From positions 1 through 19,101 of the forward strand of contig CAZNAO010000016.1 of the NCBI GenBank assembly GCA_964571295.1: 19,101 nt of DNA, in the 5' to 3' direction. This document shows positions 12,574-19,101 of the stretch, in pieces (the stretch's first letter is position 1; every line of letters starts with the position of its first letter). The notes under the pieces were generated by a model. That model was given only the letters and a program-made list of their open reading frames with translations, had not been told where the DNA came from and did not search any database. The translations under genes and the position numbers were made by a program. The DNA is from UBA922 sp964571295. Lineage in GTDB: Bacteria > Patescibacteriota > Patescibacteriia > Magasanikbacterales > UBA922.

Positions 12574-14613
12574 TTAGATATCGAGATTTTTTACATTCTT
12601 TGCATGAGTCTGGATGAACTTTTTGCGAGGAGCGACTTCGCTTCCCATAAGGATATCGAAGGTTTCGCTTGCTTTTTCCGCATCTTCGATTCCGACGCGT
12701 TTGAGCACGCGATTTTCCGGATTCATGGTCGTCTCCCAGAGCTGCTCAGGATTCATTTCTCCCAAACCTTTATATCGCTGGATATTGAGTTTTGACTTGG
12801 TTCCTTTTACTTCTACTGCTGTGGTTTCACCCTCATCATTCTCTTCTTCAATTACCTGCATGTCCTCATCGGTGATTCCGAATTTCTTTTTGTAATCATT
12901 GAGTGCAGTTTCATTGTAAATCCAGTTTACTTCCTTACCTTTTTTGATACTGAAGAGCGGTGGTTGTGCGACGTAGATGTGTCCTTGGTATATCAAATCT
13001 GGGAAATAGCGGAAGAAAAGGGTAAGAAGAAGGGTGCGGATATGTGATCCGTCGACGTCCGCATCGGTCATGATGATGATTTTGTGATAGCGAAGTCGAG
13101 CAATATCAAACATTTCACCGATATTTGTTCCCATCGCGATGATGAGTGATTTCAATTCATTGTTCGTGAGAATCTTGTCGAGACGTGCACGTTCTACGTT
13201 CAAGACTTTACCGCGAAGCGGTAGGATTGCCTGGGTATTTCGGTCGCGGCCCTGTTTTGCACTACCACCTGCCGAGTCTCCTTCCACGATGTAGAGTTCG
13301 CAGCGTTCCGGTTTTCTGCTGGAGCAGTCTGCAAGTTTTCCAGGTAAAGTGAATCCTTCTAAGGCACTTTTGCGGAGTACGGTATCACGTGCCATCTTTG
13401 CTGCAGCCCGAGCTTTGGCCGCAATCATACACTGACCGATGATTGCCTCAGCATCTTTCGGATGTTCCTCGAGGAAGATCATGAATTGATCTCCAAATAC
13501 TGATTCTACCGCCGGCTTCACTTCCGGATTTCCCAATTTCGCCTTGGTCTGTCCTTCGAATTGCGGATTCGGAGTTTTTATCGAGATGATCGTGCTCAAT
13601 CCTTCGCGTACATCTTCTCCGGTAAGATTACCGTCTTTTTCTTTGAGCATTCCTTTGTTTCTCGCGTAGGTGTTCAAGGTTCTCGTGAGTGCAGTTCTGA
13701 ATCCCGATACATGCGTACCGCCATCCGGATTGGTGATATTGTTTGTAAATGCATGAAGCGACTCAGTGAAGTCACCTGTGTATTGCAGTGCGATTTCGAC
13801 GATCGTGTTGTCGACTGTTTTTTCAGTATAGAAAATGTTTTCGTGTTTCGGTTCTTTGTTCTTGTTGATATGGCGGATGTAACTCTCGATTCCACCTTCA
13901 AAAAAGAATTGATGGGTATTTTTCTTGAAGGGAAGTGCGGTTTTATCTTTCGTTCGTTCTTCCTCGGTTCGTTCGTCAGTGATGACAATTTTGACCCCTT
14001 TGTTGAGATAGGTCTGCTGACGGATATGGTCAATGATGTATTTCCATTCGTAATCAATCGTTTCAAAAATCGTATCGTCCGCGCGGAATGCGATCGTCGT
14101 TCCAGTGGTTTTGGTTGTACCAATTGCCTTTACCTTGTTTTGCGCATTGCCGATTTTATATTTTTGTTCCCAAATTTTACCGTCGCGATGTACGGTTGCA
14201 ATGAGCTCGGTGGATAGTGCATTTACGACCGACACACCGACTCCATGAAGACCTCCGGATACCTTGTACCCTCCATCTTCTTCACCGAATTTACCTCCGG
14301 CGTGGAGGGTACCGAGTACCAGTTCGAGTGCACTTACTTTTTTTTGCGGATGGATGTCTACCGGAATACCGCGTCCGTTATCGGTAACCTCGATCCAGTG
14401 ATCTGGTAAGAGTTTGATCGTAATAACATCGCAGTGTCCAGCCATGGCTTCATCGATCGAGTTGTCGACGACTTCCCAGATGAGGTGATGGAGACCTGGA
14501 GCCCCGGTCGAGCCGATATACATTCCTGGACGTTTCCGGACTGCAGCCAACCCTTCAAGTACCTGAATATTTTTTGCGCTGTACGATGAGTTTACTTTTG
14601 CTGTTTTTGCCAT
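12574..14613 (-). CDS. gyrB: DNA gyrase subunit B
   Basis: A 679-residue GyrB without the long insert of the E. coli protein. It is the ATPase half of the enzyme that supercoils DNA. Seen: GHKL ATPase motifs EVVDNSIDEA (47-56), TDNGRGIPV (77-85) and GGLHGVGVSVVNALS (120-134); the transducer region to about 400; TOPRIM motifs VEGDSAGGSAKQGRD (443-457) with E444 and TDADVDGSH (516-524) with D517, D519, D521; and the C-terminal QRYKGLGEMNPEQLW (612-626). A short acidic insert (about 582-602) precedes the last motif. The GSAKQGRD version of the motif favours GyrB over ParE. gyrA is not nearby. The gene diverges from the plus-strand genes, with its own promoter upstream and a terminator downstream. 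Confidence 0.97.
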   Translation of the reverse strand: MAKTAKVNSSYSAKNIQVLEGLAAVRKRPGMYIGSTGAPGLHHLIWEVVDNSIDEAMAGHCDVITIKLLPDHWIEVTDNGRGIPVDIHPQKKVSALELVLGTLHAGGKFGEEDGGYKVSGGLHGVGVSVVNALSTELIATVHRDGKIWEQKYKIGNAQNKVKAIGTTKTTGTTIAFRADDTIFETIDYEWKYIIDHIRQQTYLNKGVKIVITDERTEEERTKDKTALPFKKNTHQFFFEGGIESYIRHINKNKEPKHENIFYTEKTVDNTIVEIALQYTGDFTESLHAFTNNITNPDGGTHVSGFRTALTRTLNTYARNKGMLKEKDGNLTGEDVREGLSTIISIKTPNPQFEGQTKAKLGNPEVKPAVESVFGDQFMIFLEEHPKDAEAIIGQCMIAAKARAAAKMARDTVLRKSALEGFTLPGKLADCSSRKPERCELYIVEGDSAGGSAKQGRDRNTQAILPLRGKVLNVERARLDKILTNNELKSLIIAMGTNIGEMFDIARLRYHKIIIMTDADVDGSHIRTLLLTLFFRYFPDLIYQGHIYVAQPPLFSIKKGKEVNWIYNETALNDYKKKFGITDEDMQVIEEENDEGETTAVEVKGTKSKLNIQRYKGLGEMNPEQLWETTMNPENRVLKRVGIEDAEKASETFDILMGSEVAPRKKFIQTHAKNVKNLDI

Positions 14614-14649
14614 AGATCACGAATAGATTACGTTCACTAATCGGTAGGC

Positions 14650-14678
14650 AGTTTACCATAGCGGAGGGGCGAAAGCAA
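14650..14678 (-). promoter_or_regulatory. promoter of gyrB
   Basis: Minus strand: TTGCTT (14673-14678), 17 bases, TAAACT (14650-14655), with TGG before the -10 (extended). Predicted start near 14643-14644, leader about 30 bases without a Shine-Dalgarno. It is arranged back to back with the plus-strand promoter at 14691-14719, the regions 12 bases apart, so gyrase-dependent supercoiling could couple them. Confidence 0.7.
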
Positions 14679-14690
14679 GCAGGGGATGGT

Positions 14691-14719
14691 ACGACTTTAA
14701 TGCTCAATTGTGGTATACT
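14691..14719 (+). promoter_or_regulatory. promoter of the 296-aa membrane protein
   Basis: Extended -10 TGGTATACT, with the hexamer TATACT at 14714-14719; the -35 at 17 bases is poor (ACGACT, sharing GAC with TTGACA). Only nine bases separate the -10 from the ATG, so the mRNA would start about three bases before the start codon. Confidence 0.65.
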
Positions 14720-14728
14720 ATCTTTACT

Positions 14729-15619
14729 ATGTTCAACAAAAAACCGTCATTATTGGATCGGTACGAAGATCCTACCGGTACGTTTCCCAATCAAACACTG
14801 CGTGCAGCGACGTGGTATGCCAAACATCATACAACACTTCGTAAAGTAATTGTTTCTGTATTGATGATGTGGAGTGTCGCAACGCTTGGTACCAGTCTCG
14901 TTCTTCTTGGGAAATATTTTATCTTTGACTATCAGACTGATCGGGTGAATTTGCAGAATTTGTCGTATTCGTATCTCCCTTCCCATGCGGGACAACGTTT
15001 TACTCCGACTGCTCTCCAATTTACCACTGCTGAACTATTTTCAGGTATCGAAAATCGGTATGATTTTTTTGCCGAAGTCACCAATCCTAATCGTGAATGG
15101 ATTGCGGTCGTAACCTATCGATTTACCAGTGCTCTCGGAGCGACCGAGTCGCGTGAAGCGACCATACTACCTGATACGCGCCAGTCGTTGGTTCTTTTGG
15201 GATATGAATCCACCGAATATCCGAGCGGACCTGCTTTGGAAATTGTTTCGCTCGGCTGGAAACGGATCGATCCTCATGAAATTTCTGATCCGGTTTTGTA
15301 CCGGGATCAACGGATAAGTGTGAGTGTTAGTGATTTTTCGTATACTCCTGCAAATCGATCGGAAAATATCGCTGCTCCGATTGTGAGATTTTCTCTTACG
15401 AATAATTCGGTATTTGATTTTTGGGAATTTCCCGCACTTATCAAATTTGAACGTGCCGGACAATTGGTTGGTCTCGCTCCCTTATCACTTTCTCAGTTTG
15501 TCGGCGGGGAAGTACGTGTCCTCTCGGTCGGCGTATTTTCCGAAGACGCGCTCATCGACTCGGTCACAGTCGAGCCTTTGGTGAATGTGTTTGATCCGAG
15601 CGTATTTATGAATCGCTAA
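14729..15619 (+). CDS. single-pass membrane protein with extracytoplasmic domain, unknown function
   Basis: A 296-residue protein I cannot assign. A basic N-terminal cytoplasmic part (1-39) is followed by one membrane segment (about 40-61) and a beta-rich outer domain of about 230 residues with FFAEVTNPNREWIAVVTYRF and IVRFSLTNNSVFDFWEFPAL. These look like two immunoglobulin-like or FxLYD-type folds built around VxNPN / LTNNS turns (inference). The ATG at 14729 was chosen because an earlier TTG in frame (14708) precedes the -10 box and could not be transcribed from it. Encoded just before rodA, so an envelope role is plausible. ATG is preceded by TACT. Confidence 0.82.
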   Translation: MFNKKPSLLDRYEDPTGTFPNQTLRAATWYAKHHTTLRKVIVSVLMMWSVATLGTSLVLLGKYFIFDYQTDRVNLQNLSYSYLPSHAGQRFTPTALQFTTAELFSGIENRYDFFAEVTNPNREWIAVVTYRFTSALGATESREATILPDTRQSLVLLGYESTEYPSGPALEIVSLGWKRIDPHEISDPVLYRDQRISVSVSDFSYTPANRSENIAAPIVRFSLTNNSVFDFWEFPALIKFERAGQLVGLAPLSLSQFVGGEVRVLSVGVFSEDALIDSVTVEPLVNVFDPSVFMNR

Positions 15620-15633
15620 TTTTTTACCCTGAT

Positions 15634-15655
15634 ACCCGCTGGCGGGGTTGTTTTG
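15634..15655 (+). terminator. probable weak terminator after the 296-aa protein gene
   Basis: CCCG-CTGG-CGGG hairpin (15635-15646) followed by GTTGTTTTG. The stem is short and the U run imperfect, but it sits 15 bases after the stop and just before the rodA promoter. Confidence 0.5.
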
Positions 15656-15680
15656 AATTTTTTGTACATCTTGCTATAGT
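15652..15680 (+). promoter_or_regulatory. promoter of rodA
   Basis: TTTGAA, 17 bases, TATAGT (15675-15680) with TGC before the -10 (extended). TTGAAT with a 16-base spacer is the alternative -35. Predicted start about 15687, one base before an ATG that opens a 19-codon upstream frame, and 23 bases before the rodA ATG. Confidence 0.75.
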
Positions 15681-15709
15681 GACCCCTATGGTGATATTGG
15701 TAATACGGT

Positions 15710-16822
15710 ATGCTTGGATTTTTAACACGAACATTCAGGGGTTATGATGCAATTTTGCTCTTTACCGTGCTTATTCTTTCGTGTGTCGGTCTTGCAGCGA
15801 TTTATAGTGTCGACCTTTCACGTGGTGAGGGGCTTACTTTTTTTTCGAGACAAGCATTGGCGCTTGGTATCGGTTTTGTCGGACTGGTGATATTTTCACG
15901 GGTCCACATCACGTTTTACGAAGCCCACGCCAAATTTTTTTATCTCACGGCACTCCTACTTTTGATTGCCGTCTTATTTTTCGGAGTCACTGTTCGCGGA
16001 ACCACGGGCTGGTTTCGGATATTAGGTTTTTCATTCCAGCCTGCCGAATTTGCAAAGATCGCGTTGATTATTTTTCTTGCATGGCGCATCGATCGACAGG
16101 CCAGACAATTCCAGCGCTGGCAATTCTTGCTCGTCATGACCGTTCTTGCTGGGCTTTTGGCAGGGCTCATCATGTTGCAGCCGGATCTCGGATCTGCAAT
16201 GGTTCTGGTTGGTGTATGGTTCGGCATGATGCTTCTCGCCGGTATTCCCAAACGTTACACATTCGGTCTCATGGCTCTCGGTATCTTGGTGTCGGTATCT
16301 GCATGGATGTTTTTTCTCCAGCCCTATCAGAAGGATCGTATTTTGACCTTTCTTGATCCTGATCGTGATCCCTTGGGGGCAGGATATAATGTTACCCAGT
16401 CTATTATCGCGATCGGGGCTGGTGGCATCTTCGGACGCGGCCTCGGATTTGGTTCCCAGTCCCAGCTTCATTTTCTCCCGGAAGCCCAGACAGATTTCAT
16501 CTTTTCAGTCATTGGGGAAGAACTCGGATTTGTAGGGACATTTTTGGTGCTTGCCCTATACGGGCTTCTTCTTTTTCGTCTCAGTCTCATTGCGTATCGG
16601 GCGCGAGGGGAGTTTTCTTCCTATATCACCCTTGGTATCGCGCTTATTTTTCTTTTGCAGGTGGTTATCAATGTCGGCGCCGCGATTGGACTTTTACCGG
16701 TCACTGGTGTTACATTACCATTAGTCAGTTACGGAGGGTCGTCTTTGATTGCCAATTTTCTTTTGATTGGGATTGCGGAGAGTGCTACTCGATCGAGTCC
16801 ACGTTCTCTCTTGACGAACTGA
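15710..16822 (+). CDS. rodA: SEDS-family peptidoglycan glycosyltransferase RodA
   Basis: A 370-residue SEDS polymerase, the usual RodA length, with about ten membrane segments. It joins lipid II into glycan strands in the inner membrane together with a class B penicillin-binding protein, which is not in this window. Seen: TTGWFRILGFSFQPAEFAKI (98-117), QPDLGSA (157-163), LDPDRDPLGAGYNVTQSIIA (215-234), GSQSQLHFLPEAQTDFIFSV with the catalytic-type D262 in TDFIF, EELGFVG (270-276), and TGVTLPLVSYGGSS (332-345). The DPLGAGYN...SQSQLHFLPE pattern fits RodA rather than FtsW. The start is fixed: a TAA lies in frame at 15701-15703 and ATG 15710 is the first start after it. Presence of RodA indicates a peptidoglycan wall with lateral growth. 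Its last codons contain the -35 of the next promoter. Confidence 0.96.
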   Translation: MLGFLTRTFRGYDAILLFTVLILSCVGLAAIYSVDLSRGEGLTFFSRQALALGIGFVGLVIFSRVHITFYEAHAKFFYLTALLLLIAVLFFGVTVRGTTGWFRILGFSFQPAEFAKIALIIFLAWRIDRQARQFQRWQFLLVMTVLAGLLAGLIMLQPDLGSAMVLVGVWFGMMLLAGIPKRYTFGLMALGILVSVSAWMFFLQPYQKDRILTFLDPDRDPLGAGYNVTQSIIAIGAGGIFGRGLGFGSQSQLHFLPEAQTDFIFSVIGEELGFVGTFLVLALYGLLLFRLSLIAYRARGEFSSYITLGIALIFLLQVVINVGAAIGLLPVTGVTLPLVSYGGSSLIANFLLIGIAESATRSSPRSLLTN

Positions 16823-16839
16823 CATTCTTTTGCTATAGT
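16811..16839 (+). promoter_or_regulatory. promoter of the zinc-ribbon protein and rplY
   Basis: TTGACG (16811-16816), 17 bases, TATAGT (16834-16839), with TGC before the -10. Near-consensus. The -35 lies in the last codons of rodA. Predicted start about 16846, a seven-base leader before ATG 16853. Confidence 0.88.
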
Positions 16840-16852
16840 GCTTCAGCTTTGT

Positions 16853-17209
16853 ATGGGTAGACCACAACCACAATTTTCTCTGGATTCGCTTCGGTCTCAA
16901 TTCAAAGTCATGCGGGAATGCCCGGTATGCGCTACGGTTTTTGAAAGTGAACACATCAAAACCGTTGAATCTACCGAAAGCTCTCAGGTGCTGCATACGA
17001 CCTGTCTTTCATGTCAGAATTCCCTGATTTTTTTTATCGGGAGCACCCAACTCGGATTGGGGCTTATCGGAATGATGAGCGACCTCACGTATGGGGACAT
17101 TATCCGTTTCCGAACCAAAGAAGCGATCAGTGAGGATACCATCATCGAGTGCTATCAGGCGCTGACACATCCTCTATTTTCCCGATCATTTACTATGATA
17201 ATGAATTAA
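16853..17209 (+). CDS. small zinc-ribbon protein of unknown function
   Basis: A 118-residue protein with two cysteine pairs, CPVC (C23, C26) and CLSC (C51, C54), spaced as in zinc ribbons. A mildly hydrophobic stretch (59-76, IFFIGSTQLGLGLIGMMS) and a polar C-terminal part (DLTYGDIIRFRTKEAISED) follow. No enzyme motif is visible. ATG 16853 was chosen because a GTG in frame at 16838 lies within the -10 box. It starts the transcript and ends 21 bases before rplY, so the two probably form an operon; nucleic-acid or ribosome-related work is a guess from that context. The N-terminal 20 residues are basic. Confidence 0.82.
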   Translation: MGRPQPQFSLDSLRSQFKVMRECPVCATVFESEHIKTVESTESSQVLHTTCLSCQNSLIFFIGSTQLGLGLIGMMSDLTYGDIIRFRTKEAISEDTIIECYQALTHPLFSRSFTMIMN

Positions 17210-17230
17210 CTTGTTTTACATAGAATATCT

Positions 17231-17902
17231 ATGCCATATTCACTTATACTCAAAACACGTGGTCATGAAAAATTGACTGAACTCAGACATGCCGGACAGA
17301 TTCCTGGTGTTATTTATGGTCCTGATCGAGAACCTACACCAGTCAGCGTCGCTTCTAATGAATTTGCAAAATTATATAATGAGGCCGGGGAATCAAGTCT
17401 TATTGATGTTACTGTTGAAGGTCAGGCAGGGGCAGTTAAGGTATTGGTCCAAGATGTACAGTACGATCCTGTGAAGAATACGATCATTCACTTTGACCTT
17501 CGTCAGATCAATATGAACGAAGAAATGCACGCTGCGATTGACCTCGTGTTTGTCGGTGAGTCTCCTCTCGTTAAAGAAGGTGGTACCCTCATGAAGGCTC
17601 ATGATACGCTCGAAATCAAGTGTCTCCCGAAGGATTTGGTAAGTGAGGTAACGGTTGATCTTTCAGCTTTGCAGACTTACGATGATGCAATCCATGTCAA
17701 AGATATCGCCCTTCCTTCCGGTATTACCGCAGTCGGAGATCCTGATATGCTTATTGCGAAAGTCTCGGCTCCATTGTCTGAAGAAGAATTGAAAGCAATG
17801 GAAGAAACCCCGGCATCTACGATTGAAGACATTGAAGTTGAGAAGAAAGGTAAGAAAGAGGAAGACGGAGCTGAAGGAGAAGCTACTTCTGAAAAGAAAT
17901 AA
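17231..17902 (+). CDS. rplY: 50S ribosomal protein L25, long CTC/TL5 form (bL25)
   Basis: A 223-residue bL25 of the general-stress CTC type, binding 5S rRNA. Seen: the N-terminal L25 beta-barrel (about 1-93) with RHAGQIPGVIYGPDREPTPV (19-38) and QDVQYDPVKNTIIHFDLRQI; a C-terminal TL5-type beta domain (about 94-185) with HAAIDLVFVGESPLVKEGGT and LPSGI; and a Lys/Glu-rich tail from about 190, as in other long members. It lies 21 bases after the zinc-ribbon gene and is followed by a terminator. ATG is preceded by ATCT; no Shine-Dalgarno. A TAGAAT at 17221 looks like a -10 but is too close to the ATG to serve it. Confidence 0.95.
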   Translation: MPYSLILKTRGHEKLTELRHAGQIPGVIYGPDREPTPVSVASNEFAKLYNEAGESSLIDVTVEGQAGAVKVLVQDVQYDPVKNTIIHFDLRQINMNEEMHAAIDLVFVGESPLVKEGGTLMKAHDTLEIKCLPKDLVSEVTVDLSALQTYDDAIHVKDIALPSGITAVGDPDMLIAKVSAPLSEEELKAMEETPASTIEDIEVEKKGKKEEDGAEGEATSEKK

Positions 17903-17916
17903 CGAATCATATATAC

Positions 17917-17945
17917 AAAACCGCTGGAACACTCTGGCGGTTTTT
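17917..17945 (+). terminator. intrinsic terminator of rplY
   Basis: 8-bp stem AAAACCGC (17917-17924) / GCGGTTTT (17937-17944), extendable by two G-T wobbles and a G-C pair, with a T run to 17945. Begins 14 bases after the rplY stop. Confidence 0.88.
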
Positions 17946-17967
17946 GAATCGAAGTTGATCAACGGTT

Positions 17968-17997
17968 TTCGACTTTATCACCTGGGTACTGTATACT
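17968..17997 (+). promoter_or_regulatory. promoter of the DUF3048 gene
   Basis: TATACT at 17992-17997, preceded by TG without the usual intervening base. A weak -35 TTCGAC is found 18 bases upstream. The ATG begins ten bases after the -10, so the transcript would be almost leaderless. Confidence 0.6.
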
Positions 17998-18006
17998 CTT
18001 ACTACT

Positions 18007-19077
18007 ATGGATAAAGATACGGTCACTATTGGTAATAGGGAAATAAAATTGTTTTATATTGCTTCCGGCATTATTGCATTTTTGGGAGTTGTATTGCTTG
18101 TCTGGTTTTTGGTACAGGCAGCAGACCGTGATGCATCTCGAGTGACTGATCAGGAAATGGTACCAGACGAAGCGAGAATTCTATGTACGCCACGCATCCT
18201 CGACGGAGTGTGTGTGCCATCAGAAAAAGAGAATCCACGCATATATGCGGTCATGATTGAAAATCATCTGGATGCTCGGCCTCAGTCAGGGCTTGCCCGC
18301 GCCTCAGTCGTCTATGAAGCCCCGGTCGAGGCGAATTATTCGCGGTTTATGGCACTGTTTCCCGAGGGAGAAGATATTCCAAAGATCGGTCCGGTACGCA
18401 GCGCTAGACCGTACTTCCTCGACTGGGCGAGGGAATACGGAAAACCGATGTATGTACATGTGGGTGGCTCTCCTGATGCACTCACTAAACTTAGATCAAG
18501 CGATTATTTTGATTTTAATGAATTTTATCGAGGGAAATATTTCTGGAGAAGTATGGATCGCTATGCTCCGCACAATGTCTATACCTCAAGCGAATTTTTG
18601 AAACAAGGATGGGAGGAATATGGGGATGCATCATCGACCATGTCAGATGTAACCTGGAAGTACGCGGAAGTTTCTCCATGCACCACTGAGTGTATTATGG
18701 GGATCACGGTATCTTTTTTACCTCCCGTCTATGAAGCGGTGTGGACCTACTCCACCTCAACCGAAGTATATTCACGATATCAATTAGGCAAGCCGCATGT
18801 CGATCAGGATGGTACGCAAATCAGCGCTGATACGATTGTGATTCAGCGAGTCGCGACCCGGGTACTTGATAGTGAACTTCGAATCGAGATGGACACGATT
18901 GGCGAGGGCGAAGCGACCGTATTTACCAAAGGTACCAAGGTAGAAGGAACGTGGATCAAGCGTTCACGCGAGGAAAAGACCAGGTTTTATGATAGCGAAG
19001 GGAATGAAATTCCTTTTACTCCGGGAACAATCTGGATTGAAGTCGTGAATGATCAGGGCGGGGCAGTGTGGGAGTAG
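18007..19077 (+). CDS. DUF3048 (YerB-like) membrane-anchored protein
   Basis: A 356-residue DUF3048 protein, the family that includes the B. subtilis lipoprotein YerB. Function of the family is not established. Seen: a short cytoplasmic N terminus, one membrane anchor (about 15-37) in place of YerB's lipoprotein signal, then a Cys pair (C60, C69), the DUF3048 landmarks ARPQSGLARASVVYEAPVEA (90-109), SRFMALF, IGPVRSAR (127-134), HVGGSPDA (151-158), and a C-terminal beta-rich half with VIQRVATRV and GTKVEGTWIKRSREEKTRFY. The outer domain is thus presented outside the membrane. It is monocistronic, with a promoter directly upstream, and the stop TAG lies 24 bases before the window end. Two further cysteines (CTTEC) lie near 224-228. 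Confidence 0.92.
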   Translation: MDKDTVTIGNREIKLFYIASGIIAFLGVVLLVWFLVQAADRDASRVTDQEMVPDEARILCTPRILDGVCVPSEKENPRIYAVMIENHLDARPQSGLARASVVYEAPVEANYSRFMALFPEGEDIPKIGPVRSARPYFLDWAREYGKPMYVHVGGSPDALTKLRSSDYFDFNEFYRGKYFWRSMDRYAPHNVYTSSEFLKQGWEEYGDASSTMSDVTWKYAEVSPCTTECIMGITVSFLPPVYEAVWTYSTSTEVYSRYQLGKPHVDQDGTQISADTIVIQRVATRVLDSELRIEMDTIGEGEATVFTKGTKVEGTWIKRSREEKTRFYDSEGNEIPFTPGTIWIEVVNDQGGAVWE

Positions 19078-19101
19078 CGAGAAATGCACGCAGGAAATTA
19101 G

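Noticed and set aside
13561..14217. 218-codon open frame on the plus strand
   Set aside because: It lies wholly antisense to gyrB, has no recognisable product and no promoter; a shadow of the coding strand.
14708..14728. TTG start giving a longer 296-aa-protein gene
   Set aside because: It lies before the TATACT box, so the transcript would not include it; ATG 14729 fits better.
3348..16822. TGA recoded as glycine (genetic code 25)
   Set aside because: TGA ends thyA in an ATGA overlap, and also ends the BASS gene, the 271-aa gene and rodA at natural lengths; no in-frame TGA was found in conserved regions.
16838..16852. GTG start of the zinc-ribbon gene
   Set aside because: It falls inside the TATAGT -10 box; all other genes use ATG preceded by T.
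17221..17226. TAGAAT as a promoter of rplY
   Set aside because: It ends four bases before the ATG, which would put the transcription start inside the gene, and no -35 is present.

Overview
The window looks like a chromosomal segment of a bacterium of the Candidate Phyla Radiation (Patescibacteria, probably Parcubacteria-like). The evidence is indirect: compact operons, small versions of core genes, a divergent thymidylate kinase, a secreted protein with surface-type repeats common in that group, a DUF3048 protein, and no Shine-Dalgarno sequences at all. No 16S rRNA is present to fix the lineage. TGA ends several genes (thyA, the 310-aa transporter, the 271-aa protein, rodA), so the glycine-TGA code of Gracilibacteria/Absconditabacteria does not apply.

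Left part (1-5753, all minus strand). It holds gatB (cut by the left edge), a 257-aa multi-pass membrane protein with its own promoter and terminator, and a tight six-gene operon for making dTMP/dTDP: dCMP deaminase, an unassigned P-loop kinase, dUTPase, thymidylate synthase, dihydrofolate reductase and thymidylate kinase. The six genes overlap or lie within 13 bases of each other behind one promoter.

Middle part (5754-14613, minus strand). rplA (uL1) has its own promoter and a leader that imitates the L1 site of 23S rRNA. It is separated from rplK (uL11) by about 3.7 kb holding a BASS-family transporter, a D-2-hydroxyacid dehydrogenase and a secreted repeat protein. The secE-nusG-rplK operon follows. 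It has a near-consensus promoter, a terminator-like hairpin in the leader, and a family of palindromic repeats in both spacers. secE is only 58 codons. Upstream lies an AT-rich 271-aa membrane/coiled-coil gene that looks acquired, then gyrB.

Right part (14614-19101, plus strand). Transcription diverges from gyrB. The genes are a 296-aa single-pass membrane protein, rodA (SEDS peptidoglycan polymerase), a 118-aa zinc-ribbon protein paired with rplY (bL25/Ctc), and a DUF3048 protein.

Two whole-window patterns stand out. First, every one of the 22 starts is ATG preceded directly by T (mostly GT or CT), with no ribosome binding site. Second, many promoters carry an extended -10 of the form TGnTATA(C/G)T, often so close to the start codon that the mRNA would be leaderless or nearly so. 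These gene starts were used to correct several over-long reading frames (thyA, the kinase, rplA, the hydroxyacid dehydrogenase, the 296-aa protein and the zinc-ribbon protein).
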